From positions 1 to 47,762 of the forward strand of contig NZ_JACHEQ010000019.1 of the NCBI RefSeq assembly GCF_014201515.1: a stretch of 47,762 bases of DNA, given 5' to 3'. Made by a program: the position numbers and the translations under genes. The stretch comes from Anoxybacillus mongoliensis. Its GTDB lineage: Bacteria > Bacillota > Bacilli > Bacillales > Anoxybacillaceae. Positions 25,039-31,460 of this stretch are shown piece by piece (the stretch's first letter is position 1; each line of letters begins with the position of its first letter). Under the pieces are notes generated by a model that worked only from the letters and a program-made list of their open reading frames with translations, had not been told where the DNA came from and made no database searches.

Positions 25039-25389
25039 TCAACAAAAGAAATACGGTCGTTCTTCCCACTTCCGACTCCCTTCCTCAACTTTCTTATGAC
25101 ACGACTCACAAAGTAAAATGAGATTGTTAGGATCGAGTTTAAGAGAAGGATTTTCACTTATCGGTACAATATGATGAATGTGCGCCTGCCGCCCAAATAC
25201 AAATCGACCACATTCTTTGCAGCAACCTCCATCACGTTCATAAATGTACTCACGCATTCGCTGCCACTCCGGCGACCGGTAGAACGGTTTGTTTTTCGAC
25301 TGGTGCTTTCGCTTTGGCTTATGTTCATCGCAATACAAACCACGAACAATGCGACGATTACAGCCGTTATAGTTGCAATACCGCATCAT
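25039..25389 (-). CDS. HNH endonuclease, packaging-associated
   Basis: A 116-aa HNH nuclease: zinc Cys pairs (CNYNGC, CKECG, CESCH) and the catalytic HIHHIVPISENPSLKLDPNN. In HK97-like phages the HNH protein works with terminase to cut cos. Its start overlaps the stop of the preceding 47-aa ORF (ATGATG context). Confidence 0.92.
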   Translation of the reverse strand: MMRYCNYNGCNRRIVRGLYCDEHKPKRKHQSKNKPFYRSPEWQRMREYIYERDGGCCKECGRFVFGRQAHIHHIVPISENPSLKLDPNNLILLCESCHKKVEEGSRKWEERPYFFC

Positions 25390-25529
25390 TTATCAGCTAC
25401 TTTGCTTTTAACCGCTGTTTTTTGTGCCTGTTTCTTCTCTGCCATCTCTTCTTTTCGCTCCATTACGACTCGCTTGCTTTCTGAATCCCACTTTTGAATA
25501 TGCGTAGCCGTTTCTCGAATGATTTGCAT
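25386..25529 (-). CDS. Small hypothetical protein, 47 aa
   Basis: Reads MQIIRETATHIQKWDSESKR and then VVMERKEEMAEKKQAQKTAV to KSKVADK. AAGGAG lies 9 nt before the ATG at 25527-25529, and the stop overlaps the HNH start, so translation is coupled. Charged and helical; no known family. Confidence 0.7.
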   Translation of the reverse strand: MQIIRETATHIQKWDSESKRVVMERKEEMAEKKQAQKTAVKSKVADK

Positions 25530-25551
25530 GTGTATCATCTCCTTTCACAAA

Positions 25552-25577
25552 ATAAAAAAGCACCTGTCATGGTGCTT
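25552..25577 (-). terminator. Intrinsic terminator before the packaging genes
   Basis: AAGCACC-ATGACA-GGTGCTT with a T-run (TTTTTTATTTT) on the minus strand, right behind the 76-aa ORF. Confidence 0.8.
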
Positions 25578-25579
25578 AT

Positions 25580-25810
25580 TCAATAATTAAAATCGTAAGC
25601 TGATGTTGGTTTTTCTAATAGTTTTGACAGACATTCCTCAAGGGTTTTACCTTCAACCATCTGTTCTATCTGCGCTCTACAATCTCCCGAAGGTGTTCCA
25701 AAGCATGCTCTCCAATTACCAGTAAATTTCATTAACACAAAATGCCCATCGTAAAACATATTTGCATGGTCTTTAACCATTTCTAGTAACTTGATTTCTT
25801 TTTCAGTCAT
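25580..25810 (-). CDS. Hypothetical prophage protein, 76 aa
   Basis: Starts at the ATG at 25808-25810, 9 nt behind AGGAGG; a longer frame has no ribosome site. The sequence includes MVKDHANMFYDGHFVLMKFT and RACFGTPSGDCRAQIEQMVE, an alpha/beta small protein with two Cys. It is bracketed by two terminators and lies downstream of the candidate late promoter. Function unknown. Confidence 0.72.
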   Translation of the reverse strand: MTEKEIKLLEMVKDHANMFYDGHFVLMKFTGNWRACFGTPSGDCRAQIEQMVEGKTLEECLSKLLEKPTSAYDFNY

Positions 25811-25885
25811 GCGCATTCTCCTCCTTCCACCTACTCCGTTCGACAAAAGGAGGCATATTCCTACAACATTCATTCGTCAAATATC

Positions 25886-25924
25886 GACAAAAAAATAATA
25901 ATCGCCACCCCAAATGTAGTGGCG
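25886..25924 (-). terminator. Leader or early-operon terminator
   Basis: CGCCAC and GTGGCG pair around a 10-nt loop, followed on the minus strand by ATTATTATTTTTTT. It lies between the candidate late promoter and the 76-aa ORF. Confidence 0.72.
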
Positions 25925-25955
25925 TCCCGCTTCAACCAAAGTCTTTCACGTTATC

Positions 25956-25964
25956 ATCATAACA
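25956..25964 (-). promoter_or_regulatory. Extended -10 of a candidate activator-dependent promoter
   Basis: TGTTATGAT on the minus strand matches TGnTATnnT. The place of a -35 box (25979-25984) has no consensus and overlaps the first of four phased repeats, the arrangement expected when an activator replaces -35 recognition. Confidence 0.5.
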
Positions 25965-25981
25965 CCTCTAAACGAAAACGC

Positions 25982-26021
25982 TGTGCCATGATTGTGCCAA
26001 AATTGTGCCACGATTGTGCCA
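25982..26021 (-). repeat. Four TGTGCCA repeats at exact 11-bp spacing
   Basis: TGTGCCA occurs at 25982, 25993, 26004 and 26015, each followed by AT-rich bases. The 11-bp period places all copies on one face of the helix. ArpU-type regulator and late genes flank the site, so an activator-binding array is the simplest reading. Confidence 0.75.
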
Positions 26022-26029
26022 TCACCTTA

Positions 26030-26347
26030 TCACCAATACCGGCTTCCCCGCTTCCTGTTCTTCATAAACATCAGCTTGGCCATTTCGTGCATTTCGTCTT
26101 TCGGTTTACCGCGAATGATGTTTGACACATCCACCGTTGTGAGCTTTCGGTTCCCGATTCGGTATCCCTTTTTGTTTAGTTCCTGTACTACCTTCGTGAC
26201 GCTTTCGAGCTGGACGTACAAATAAACCGCTTCTTCTTGCATCGTCGCCGGCCGATAGCTCTCTATTTTTCTGATGTATTCCTGCAGGTATTTGATTCGT
26301 TCTCTTGCTTCATCGACCAACATTCCGATTTCCCCTTTCTCTGTCAT
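26030..26347 (-). CDS. Hypothetical prophage protein, 105 aa
   Basis: A helical, charged protein with EARERIKYLQEYIRKIESYR and a C-terminal basic end (MKNRKRGSRYW). KLTTVDVSNIIRGK looks like a DNA-binding turn but no family is clear. A second in-frame ATG at residue 9, behind AAAGGGG, may be the true start. It lies between the small tyrosine recombinase and the phased repeats and could be a regulator of late genes. Confidence 0.7.
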   Translation of the reverse strand: MTEKGEIGMLVDEARERIKYLQEYIRKIESYRPATMQEEAVYLYVQLESVTKVVQELNKKGYRIGNRKLTTVDVSNIIRGKPKDEMHEMAKLMFMKNRKRGSRYW

Positions 26348-26372
26348 GACTTCACTTCAATTTACAGACTGA

Positions 26373-26438
26373 TGCACTCGCCTAATGACGAAATCCCTTG
26401 ATATTTCTAGCTTCATCCCATTTTTCAAAACGAGTGCA
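26373..26438. repeat. 8-bp inverted repeat flanking 50 bp, 3' of the tyrosine recombinase
   Basis: TGCACTCG (26373-26380) and CGAGTGCA (26431-26438) form an inverted pair next to the small recombinase gene. It may be a recombinase arm pair or simply an RNA stem. Confidence 0.35.
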
Positions 26439-26482
26439 CACCACGTTTTTTTATGTTGTGCTTATAGCCAAAAAAAGAAAAA

Positions 26483-27025
26483 TCATATCTTGTATTTCAT
26501 CATCGCCTTGTCCATAGCGTCTTGGTTGACACCGATATACTTTAAGGTGATATGTGGACTCGAATGGTTAAACAGTTCTTGAAGCATGGCAACGTCTTTC
26601 GTTTGTTGGTAAAAGTGATATCCGAACGTCTTTCTAAGCGTATGCGTGCCCACTTCATCCAGCGACACGTACTCAGCTGCCTCACGCAAAATACGATACG
26701 CTGTTGAACGATCAATAGGGCGGTTACCGCCTTGCCGACTTCGGAAAGCATATTCGCCATCCTTCAGCGTTTTTGCGTACTCAATCAACTCTTTCCGTAT
26801 TGCAGGCGGAATACGAATCCGCTTTTCCTTCCTTGTTTTCTTTTCCCGCAACTTCAAATGCGTTTGAAGCAAATCTTCCTTCTTCAGCTGCAATATGTCC
26901 GATATACGCAAGCCTGTGTTAATTCCGATAACGAACAAAATATAATTGCGCTTGCTTCTTTGTAACAAATACCTTTTCATCGCCGCGATCTTTTCTGGAT
27001 CCCTAATCGGTTGAACAAAGTTCAT
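26483..27025 (-). CDS. Small tyrosine recombinase (catalytic domain only)
   Basis: The 180-aa protein is a phage-integrase catalytic domain without an arm-binding or core-binding domain. Active-site residues are visible: Arg in INTGLRISDILQL, HTLRKTFGYHFY and Tyr in ITLKYIGVNQDAMD, with a Lys in KKTRKEKRIRIP. Such short recombinase-like proteins occur in Bacillus and Geobacillus prophages in the late-control region, next to ArpU, and may act in regulation or resolution, not integration. The prophage integrase here is the serine recombinase. Start overlaps the ArpU stop. Confidence 0.85.
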   Translation of the reverse strand: MNFVQPIRDPEKIAAMKRYLLQRSKRNYILFVIGINTGLRISDILQLKKEDLLQTHLKLREKKTRKEKRIRIPPAIRKELIEYAKTLKDGEYAFRSRQGGNRPIDRSTAYRILREAAEYVSLDEVGTHTLRKTFGYHFYQQTKDVAMLQELFNHSSPHITLKYIGVNQDAMDKAMMKYKI

Positions 27026-27465
27026 GGCTCGTCCCTCCTTCTTTTTCGATACACTTCTATTTCAAGGGCAAAAGCTAATTTGTAAAATGCTCTGGACTTC
27101 AAACGATAATAATTTCTGTGGCTCATCCCTAGCTCGTTGTAAACAGCATAATCAAACACTTCTTCTCCAGTCATGTATCGCTGAATAATGATTGCTCGCT
27201 CCCAGTAATCTAAACGGTTCACAGCCTCAACGATGCGCTGAATGTACTCCGCACGCTCCCGCTCGTAATCTGCGTTGCGAATGGCCATTTCTTCGGTTGA
27301 GGAGTGGAACTGATTTGTTTTTGCAGGAACGAGCGAGTAATGTTGAGTCACCTTTGGTAGCTGGTCTAGTTTCAATGTCAGCAAGAAAATGCGATATTTT
27401 TCGAGCGCCGCTTCAACCGCTTTTTTCGTCGCTTTTCTGTCGATTTCAGGTAGCATAAAGTCCAT
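27022..27465 (-). CDS. ArpU-family late transcription regulator
   Basis: A 147-aa protein of the ArpU/RinA-like phage regulator type: DYERERAEYIQRIVEAVNRL, DYWERAIIIQRYMTGEEVFD and a sigma-4-like helix-turn-helix VYNELGMSHRNYYRLKSRAF. ArpU proteins control muramidase export or late gene expression. It stands just before the recombinase and the candidate late promoter, its likely target. Confidence 0.85.
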   Translation of the reverse strand: MDFMLPEIDRKATKKAVEAALEKYRIFLLTLKLDQLPKVTQHYSLVPAKTNQFHSSTEEMAIRNADYERERAEYIQRIVEAVNRLDYWERAIIIQRYMTGEEVFDYAVYNELGMSHRNYYRLKSRAFYKLAFALEIEVYRKRRRDEP

Positions 27466-27488
27466 CTTCTCAACCTCCGAAATAGTGA

Positions 27489-27683
27489 TTATCGTTGGCG
27501 AAATGCTCCACCCTTGCTGCGTCTATAAACAGGACGACCAACGCCCATTAGTTCTTTAATATCTCGCTCCGTCAGCCGCTCTTTCCCTCGTTTCTTTTTA
27601 CGCGCTTTCTTGCGTTTATTTTGGCGTTGCTGAACTTTATTGACTTTCATCCATTTCTTTAATTCTTGCTGGATTGTTCGCAT
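27489..27683 (-). CDS. Small very basic protein, 64 aa
   Basis: Start ATG at 27681-27683 behind GGGAGAGG. The protein is dense in Lys and Arg (KRKKARKKKRGKERLTERDI) and ends in a turn-rich GRPVYRRSKGGAFRQR. Such charge suggests nucleic-acid binding; no family recognised. Confidence 0.65.
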   Translation of the reverse strand: MRTIQQELKKWMKVNKVQQRQNKRKKARKKKRGKERLTERDIKELMGVGRPVYRRSKGGAFRQR

Positions 27684-27710
27684 TGTTCCTCTCCCTTTCA
27701 TTTTTCTAAT

Positions 27711-27768
27711 CAAACAAAAAGGACACCAATCATACAGAAATAGCCTTACTCTGTACAATCGGTGTCCT
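27711..27768 (-). terminator. Strong terminator behind the Rha-type gene
   Basis: A 19-bp stem: AGGACACC pairs with GGTGTCCT and the inner 11 positions also pair with G-U wobbles. T-rich TTTTTGTTTG follows on the minus strand. Confidence 0.85.
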
Positions 27769-27811
27769 CACGCTCTCGGTCTTGGACATATTTGGTTTTA
27801 ATTCCATTATA

Positions 27812-28540
27812 TCAAGCTGGCTGATGATGTAAAAGCTTATCAATGTATGCAATTCCTTTTGCCGTAATATACGTTTGCGGCTTATTAATAACTTGGTCTC
27901 CCATTTGAATCGGCTTTTCCTTAACAACAAAGTAACCTCTGTCAATGTACTTTTGATAAGGTGTATTATCGTTCATCAGTAAGCCCATTTGCCGTAGCTT
28001 CTTGAAAAAGTTATTGCGGCCATATCCGAGAATTTTCGCAACCTCTCCAACCTTCTGATAATTTTCACCACTAAGAAACCGATCGTGTTGCTCAATTTTC
28101 GGTTGTGCCAAAGCAAGTTTTTGTTCCAGCGCTTGCTTTTCTCGTTGCTCTTCAATCCATCGCTCTGCTCGCTTGATTGGATCTTCAATCATATATGACG
28201 GCGCATTTAGTACAAGCAACTGTTCTTTCATTCGCTTAAATTCTTGAATGAATTTCACCTTCATCTTCATCGCTTCTGGAGTCACATAGCTCATAGCCAC
28301 CAAAGCGAATGCATCTTCTGTTAGCAAGTATTTACGATAAAACTGCTTGTTTTGAGGATGCTGGTAATGGGTCTGCGCAAAGTTGCTCAACCCCCATTCT
28401 CTCTCGCCAGCTTGATTAAGTTTCTCGATCTGTACTTCGATATCTCGTAAAACGTCTGCATGTCGTTTTCCGAAACAATCCGCTACCGTTAAGCTATCCG
28501 TAACAGCGCGACCATTATCAATGAAAACTAATTGATTCAT
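27812..28540 (-). CDS. Rha-family / KilAC antirepressor-like regulator
   Basis: The 242-aa product has an N-terminal Rha domain (LTVADCFGKRHADVLRDIEV, NKQFYRKYLLTEDAFALVAM, TPEAMKMKVKFIQEFKRMKE) and a C-terminal ANT/KilAC domain (GEVAKILGYGRNNFFKKLRQ, MGLLMNDNTPYQKYIDRGYF). This layout is common in phage antirepressors and in Rha proteins that interfere with growth in some hosts. It may lift repression on induction. It ends in a strong terminator, marking the end of the early operon. Confidence 0.87.
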   Translation of the reverse strand: MNQLVFIDNGRAVTDSLTVADCFGKRHADVLRDIEVQIEKLNQAGEREWGLSNFAQTHYQHPQNKQFYRKYLLTEDAFALVAMSYVTPEAMKMKVKFIQEFKRMKEQLLVLNAPSYMIEDPIKRAERWIEEQREKQALEQKLALAQPKIEQHDRFLSGENYQKVGEVAKILGYGRNNFFKKLRQMGLLMNDNTPYQKYIDRGYFVVKEKPIQMGDQVINKPQTYITAKGIAYIDKLLHHQPA

Positions 28541-28555
28541 TTCTTGTCACCTCAC

Positions 28556-28819
28556 TCAATCTTCAAAGAAATCGAAACCAACCATATCGTTGAATTCTTG
28601 TGTGAATCGCTTTGCGTCCCAAACAGCTTGAATCACTTCTTTTAGCGCATTTTCGTACCTCTCGATCTTTGCTTGTTGTTTTTCAGCGATGTTCATGTAT
28701 AAAATCAGACCGCCGACAATTTTGTTTGCGATGTCTGGATCAATTTCAGGTGTCGAGTAATATTCGTTGATTAGCACCTTGTCGTAATACTGTCTTAACA
28801 CTTTTAAATCATGTTCCAC
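28556..28819 (-). CDS. Hypothetical early protein, 87 aa
   Basis: Starts with GTG at 28817-28819 behind GAGGTG. Helical and acidic, containing DPDIANKIVGGLILYMNIAE and YENALKEVIQAVWDAKRFTQ, ending FDFFED. No family recognised. Confidence 0.7.
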   Translation of the reverse strand: MEHDLKVLRQYYDKVLINEYYSTPEIDPDIANKIVGGLILYMNIAEKQQAKIERYENALKEVIQAVWDAKRFTQEFNDMVGFDFFED

Positions 28820-28835
28820 TTTGTTTCACCTCATG

Positions 28836-29036
28836 CTACAAATCTTCTTTTGATGGAGAAATCCATACTCTACTATACTTTTCAGTCAGTTGATATTTCG
28901 TCATTTTATGCAATTGAAACGTTCCATCACAATATTCATAAATAATGTTTCCATCGAAGTCTTCCCCATGCACGTACAGAAGTTCCTGCTCTGCTTCATT
29001 CTCAAAAAGACAGTTGTATACTTTTCGCAATCTCAC
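28836..29036 (-). CDS. Hypothetical early protein, 66 aa
   Basis: I place the start at GTG 29034-29036, which overlaps the stop of the upstream zinc-ribbon gene (GTGA). The sequence includes LYVHGEDFDGNIIYEYCDGT and FQLHKMTKYQLTEKYSRVWI, a small beta-rich protein of unknown function. Confidence 0.65.
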   Translation of the reverse strand: MRLRKVYNCLFENEAEQELLYVHGEDFDGNIIYEYCDGTFQLHKMTKYQLTEKYSRVWISPSKEDL

Positions 29037-29221
29037 TTTTCCCACCCCATTTTTTCTCCACAGTAAGGGCAATGAAGCATTCCAAATCCATTCGCTAATT
29101 GTTCCCACACCTCATTAGAAGATACATAAAATAAAATGAATTCTGCATAACATTTACTACACACATTAACAGGAAGTTGAATATTGAAACTAACTTCAAC
29201 CTTATCTCCATGTTTTCCCAT
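29033..29221 (-). CDS. Zinc-ribbon protein, 62 aa
   Basis: The ATG at 29219-29221 lies 7 nt behind AGGAG. Two Cys pairs (CSKC and CPYC) 34 residues apart form a likely zinc ribbon, with basic residues at both ends. Role unknown; small zinc ribbons are common in phage early regions. Confidence 0.72.
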   Translation of the reverse strand: MGKHGDKVEVSFNIQLPVNVCSKCYAEFILFYVSSNEVWEQLANGFGMLHCPYCGEKMGWEK

Positions 29222-29232
29222 TGTCACCACTC

Positions 29233-29466
29233 CTAAAACGGCAAGTCATCTTCACGTGGCCATTTGCTGTATGCACCCCAGTTTTGTGGATCGTTGCGCC
29301 ATCGCTCGGCTTCAATTTCTTCGTATTTGTTGTATAGAAAGCTAAAAAACTGACGCAAAGATTCGCTCTTTGGGGATCCAAATGCACTTTCGGAAAAACT
29401 GATGTAATCCTTTAGCTCCAATACATCGTCTTCGGAAATCGATGGCAATGTAAGCAACTTGATCAC
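29233..29466 (-). CDS. Hypothetical early protein, 77 aa
   Basis: An acidic protein with LPSISEDDVLELKDYISFSE and EEIEAERWRNDPQNWGAYSK. The start overlaps the stop of the upstream zinc-ribbon gene by 4 nt (ATGA). Function unknown. Confidence 0.7.
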   Translation of the reverse strand: MIKLLTLPSISEDDVLELKDYISFSESAFGSPKSESLRQFFSFLYNKYEEIEAERWRNDPQNWGAYSKWPREDDLPF

Positions 29467-29678
29467 CCCAAGAACTCATAAATGTTTGTTTGCCCCTCTG
29501 GAACGACAAATAATGCCTGTTTCCGTTGTATGTGCAATTCTCCAGACGATACTTCTTGAATCGCCCTGTCCGTCTTACAAATTGGACATTGCACAAGATG
29601 TTGTTCTTCAAAGTCTTGCGAAACTGCAAACACCACTTCACAACTCCTGCATTCATACACATGAACTGCTATTTTCAC
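29463..29678 (-). CDS. Zinc-ribbon protein, 71 aa
   Basis: Two CxxC pairs (CRSC at about 10-13 and CPIC at about 31-34) form a zinc ribbon similar in layout to FmdB-type regulators, followed by an amphipathic tail. The stop overlaps the next start. Specific role unknown. Confidence 0.72.
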   Translation of the reverse strand: MKIAVHVYECRSCEVVFAVSQDFEEQHLVQCPICKTDRAIQEVSSGELHIQRKQALFVVPEGQTNIYEFLG

Positions 29679-29888
29679 TTAAAACAACTCGCTTTCCTCG
29701 AATTTGATTCTCGCGGTTTTTCCCTTCGCTGTTTCAACGATCGTAAAACCGTGCTCGACGGCTTCCGCTACTTTTGCTTTCCCCTGCACGCCGTCAATGA
29801 CGATCACAAGCACTTTTCCAGGTACGACGGGATGCGAAATGGTCATGTTATCTATATCAATCTGCAATTCTTGTGCTCTTTTACTCAC
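29679..29888 (-). CDS. Hypothetical early protein, 69 aa
   Basis: GTG start at 29886-29888, 6 nt behind GGAGGG; a longer frame lacks a ribosome site. The protein reads SKRAQELQIDIDNMTISHPV and IVIDGVQGKAKVAEAVEHGF, a small alpha/beta protein ending in an acidic tail. Unknown function. Confidence 0.65.
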   Translation of the reverse strand: MSKRAQELQIDIDNMTISHPVVPGKVLVIVIDGVQGKAKVAEAVEHGFTIVETAKGKTARIKFEESELF

Positions 29889-29920
29889 CGGAATCCCTCC
29901 ATGTTGTATAATGAAGTTAG

Positions 29921-29947
29921 GCTGTCGGGAGGAATCCCGGCTTTTTT
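29921..29947 (+). terminator. Plus-strand intrinsic terminator inside the minus-strand early operon
   Basis: GTCGGGA and TCCCGGC (one G-U) pair around GGAA, followed on the plus strand by TTTTTTGTTTT. On the minus strand it precedes a gene and has no T-run. A TATAAT (29907-29912) just before it without a clear -35 hints at a very short antisense transcript or read-through protection. Confidence 0.45.
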
Positions 29948-29950
29948 GTT

Positions 29951-30088
29951 TTATCCAATCACTTTCCATCCGCGTCGAAGTCTGCTTTGTAGCTCATACT
30001 TGCGCAACGGTTCATATACATAAACCGCATCGTCATTTTCTTTACGATATAACAAATACCACTTCGCTTTACGCTTACGACGTTTCAT
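29951..30088 (-). CDS. Small basic protein, 45 aa
   Basis: Reads MKRRKRKAKWYLLYRKENDD and AVYVYEPLRKYELQSRLRRG ending WKVIG. The ATG overlaps the upstream stop by 4 nt. Highly basic N-terminus; no known family. Confidence 0.65.
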   Translation of the reverse strand: MKRRKRKAKWYLLYRKENDDAVYVYEPLRKYELQSRLRRGWKVIG

Positions 30089-30345
30089 TCAGCATTCACG
30101 TCCGAATTTAGCTTTTCAACCGCAATTAAGTGCGAATATTTGAATTTCAGCACCTCGCAATATACGATGGCATCGATCATTTCCTGCTGCAAGTGTTCCA
30201 GCCAGCCGACCAATGTGTAGTCACTTGGGTTGACGGTTGTTCCGTATTTTTCAATTCCCTTTTCGGTTTGTGTTTCGAGCAATTTTTGTACGTTGCGAAG
30301 TATTTGATTCTTGTTTAGTTCTTCCATCCAATGCTTTGCATCCAT
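30085..30345 (-). CDS. Hypothetical MazG-like helical protein, 86 aa
   Basis: The ATG at 30343-30345 sits just past the dUTPase stop. The sequence KGIEKYGTTVNPSDYTLVGW followed by LEHLQQEMIDAIVYCEVLKF resembles a small all-alpha NTP pyrophosphohydrolase-like (MazG-type) phage protein, with the E-x-x-DA motif. Activity is inferred only. Confidence 0.65.
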   Translation of the reverse strand: MDAKHWMEELNKNQILRNVQKLLETQTEKGIEKYGTTVNPSDYTLVGWLEHLQQEMIDAIVYCEVLKFKYSHLIAVEKLNSDVNAE

Positions 30346-30346
30346 C

Positions 30347-30826
30347 TCAATACCCACTTTCCTGGCGGTGATGATTGACTGCGTTTTTACGCATATATGC
30401 TTCTTCAACCTCATTCCAAGTGAAGCCGAGCGTTTCCATCAATCCGACGTAGAGATTGAACGTCCATTCCCATTGCTCTTTAATGTTCGCTAGTCTTGCT
30501 TGGTCGTATAACGCTAAAAATTGTGCATCGAGCGACGTTTTTGTGATTGGGATAATTTCAACTGACGATTTAACATTAATCTCGTTGCCAATCGACAAGA
30601 GAAAATGCAATACATCTGCACCTTCTTCAAGGATTTTCTCTTTCGATGAGGGTCCTTTGTTACTCCAAAACTTAAAGCATCGAGTTTCGTTTGCCAGCTC
30701 CCCGATCTCTACAAGTAAGGCGAGCAATTTAGAGTAAATTCTTCTGTCGCCCTGTTGCCGAGGATGTTGTTTTTCGATCCGCTCATCCAGTTTCCGCTGC
30801 ATCTCAAAAAGCTTGGATAAATCCAT
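30347..30826 (-). CDS. Dimeric all-alpha dUTPase (dUTPase_2 family)
   Basis: A 159-aa protein with LLALLVEIGELANETRCFKF (E-x-x-E metal motif), EEGADVLHFLLSIGNEI (second E/D motif) and WEWTFNLYVGLMETLGFTWN. This matches the dimeric dUTPase family that turns dUTP to dUMP and keeps uracil out of phage DNA. Start at ATG 30824-30826 behind AGGGGAG; it overlaps the preceding 54-aa ORF's stop (TAATG). Confidence 0.85.
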   Translation of the reverse strand: MDLSKLFEMQRKLDERIEKQHPRQQGDRRIYSKLLALLVEIGELANETRCFKFWSNKGPSSKEKILEEGADVLHFLLSIGNEINVKSSVEIIPITKTSLDAQFLALYDQARLANIKEQWEWTFNLYVGLMETLGFTWNEVEEAYMRKNAVNHHRQESGY

Positions 30827-30990
30827 TATTTCGCTCCCCTTTTCTTTCTGGTGTGCGGCCAACGCCAGTCGATGATTCGTCGATTGTCTTCGTCGTAATA
30901 TTTTTTGCGATGACGGTTCCGGTACGCCTCTAACTCTTCTTGTGTTAAGTAACTGACAACAACTGGACCATGTAGCGACTTACGACTCAT
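30826..30990 (-). CDS. Small hypothetical protein, 54 aa
   Basis: Encodes MSRKSLHGPVVVSYLTQEEL and EAYRNRHRKKYYDEDNRRII, then DWRWPHTRKKRGAK. Ribosome site TTGGAGG is 7 nt upstream. Basic C-terminal tail; unknown role. Confidence 0.65.
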   Translation of the reverse strand: MSRKSLHGPVVVSYLTQEELEAYRNRHRKKYYDEDNRRIIDWRWPHTRKKRGAK

Positions 30991-31109
30991 CGTAAATCCT
31001 CCAATCGTTTTTGTATTTCTTTTAGCGCCATTTGTTTATAGCAGGCAGGGCAATCTTCAAAGTGAAGGATGATGAGTAATTGCTTCATCGTTGCTTTTGA
31101 CCAGTTCAT
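30987..31109 (-). CDS. Small hypothetical protein with CPAC motif, 40 aa
   Basis: Encodes MNWSKATMKQLLIILHFEDC and PACYKQMALKEIQKRLEDLR. GGAGGG precedes the ATG and its stop overlaps the next start (ATGA). The CPAC motif could be redox active or bind metal. It overlaps the 3' end of the preceding gene by 53 nt in another frame. Confidence 0.6.
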   Translation of the reverse strand: MNWSKATMKQLLIILHFEDCPACYKQMALKEIQKRLEDLR

Positions 31110-31245
31110 TACATTCACCCTCCGTTCGCTCGTATTCCCGTTGAATTTCTTCTAACGTCAATTTCGATAGCGCTCGCCCATCTGTTGCAACAAAAACGCC
31201 CTTTCGCCGTAGACGCTGAATCAATACATGTTTGAGCAAAAGCAA
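31057..31245 (-). CDS. Fur-regulated-basic-protein-like small protein
   Basis: Reads KHVLIQRLRRKGVFVATDGR and ALSKLTLEEIQREYERTEGE. The pattern (basic helix, G-hydrophobic turn, L-x-x-LTLEEIxxEYE) resembles the FbpA/FbpB-like small protein family of Bacillus and its phages. Start TTG at 31243-31245, 8 nt behind GGAGG; GTG inside that site is less likely. Confidence 0.6.
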   Translation of the reverse strand: MLLLKHVLIQRLRRKGVFVATDGRALSKLTLEEIQREYERTEGECNELVKSNDEAITHHPSL

Positions 31246-31250
31246 CTGCT

Positions 31251-31451
31251 TCACCTCCGCAAAAAGCGATCAAGTTTTGACGGCGAATATGGCTTGCCGT
31301 TGATTTCAAGCGACACAAGTCGTTCTCTAGTAATCTCGTATCGCTCTAATACATCACGTAACGCTGTTTCGGATTGAATACTTCCGGTGAAACCAACGAT
31401 TCGCCCAACGTCATTTCGATACTCTAAGCGAATCCAAATCGGGTACGGCAT
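31251..31451 (-). CDS. Hypothetical early protein, 66 aa
   Basis: Begins MPYPIWIRLEYRNDVGRIVG and continues SIQSETALRDVLERYEITRE. Small alpha/beta protein; the ATG at 31449-31451 is 5 nt behind AGGTGA. It follows the replication gene. Unknown function. Confidence 0.62.
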   Translation of the reverse strand: MPYPIWIRLEYRNDVGRIVGFTGSIQSETALRDVLERYEITRERLVSLEINGKPYSPSKLDRFLRR

Positions 31452-31460
31452 GACGATCAC

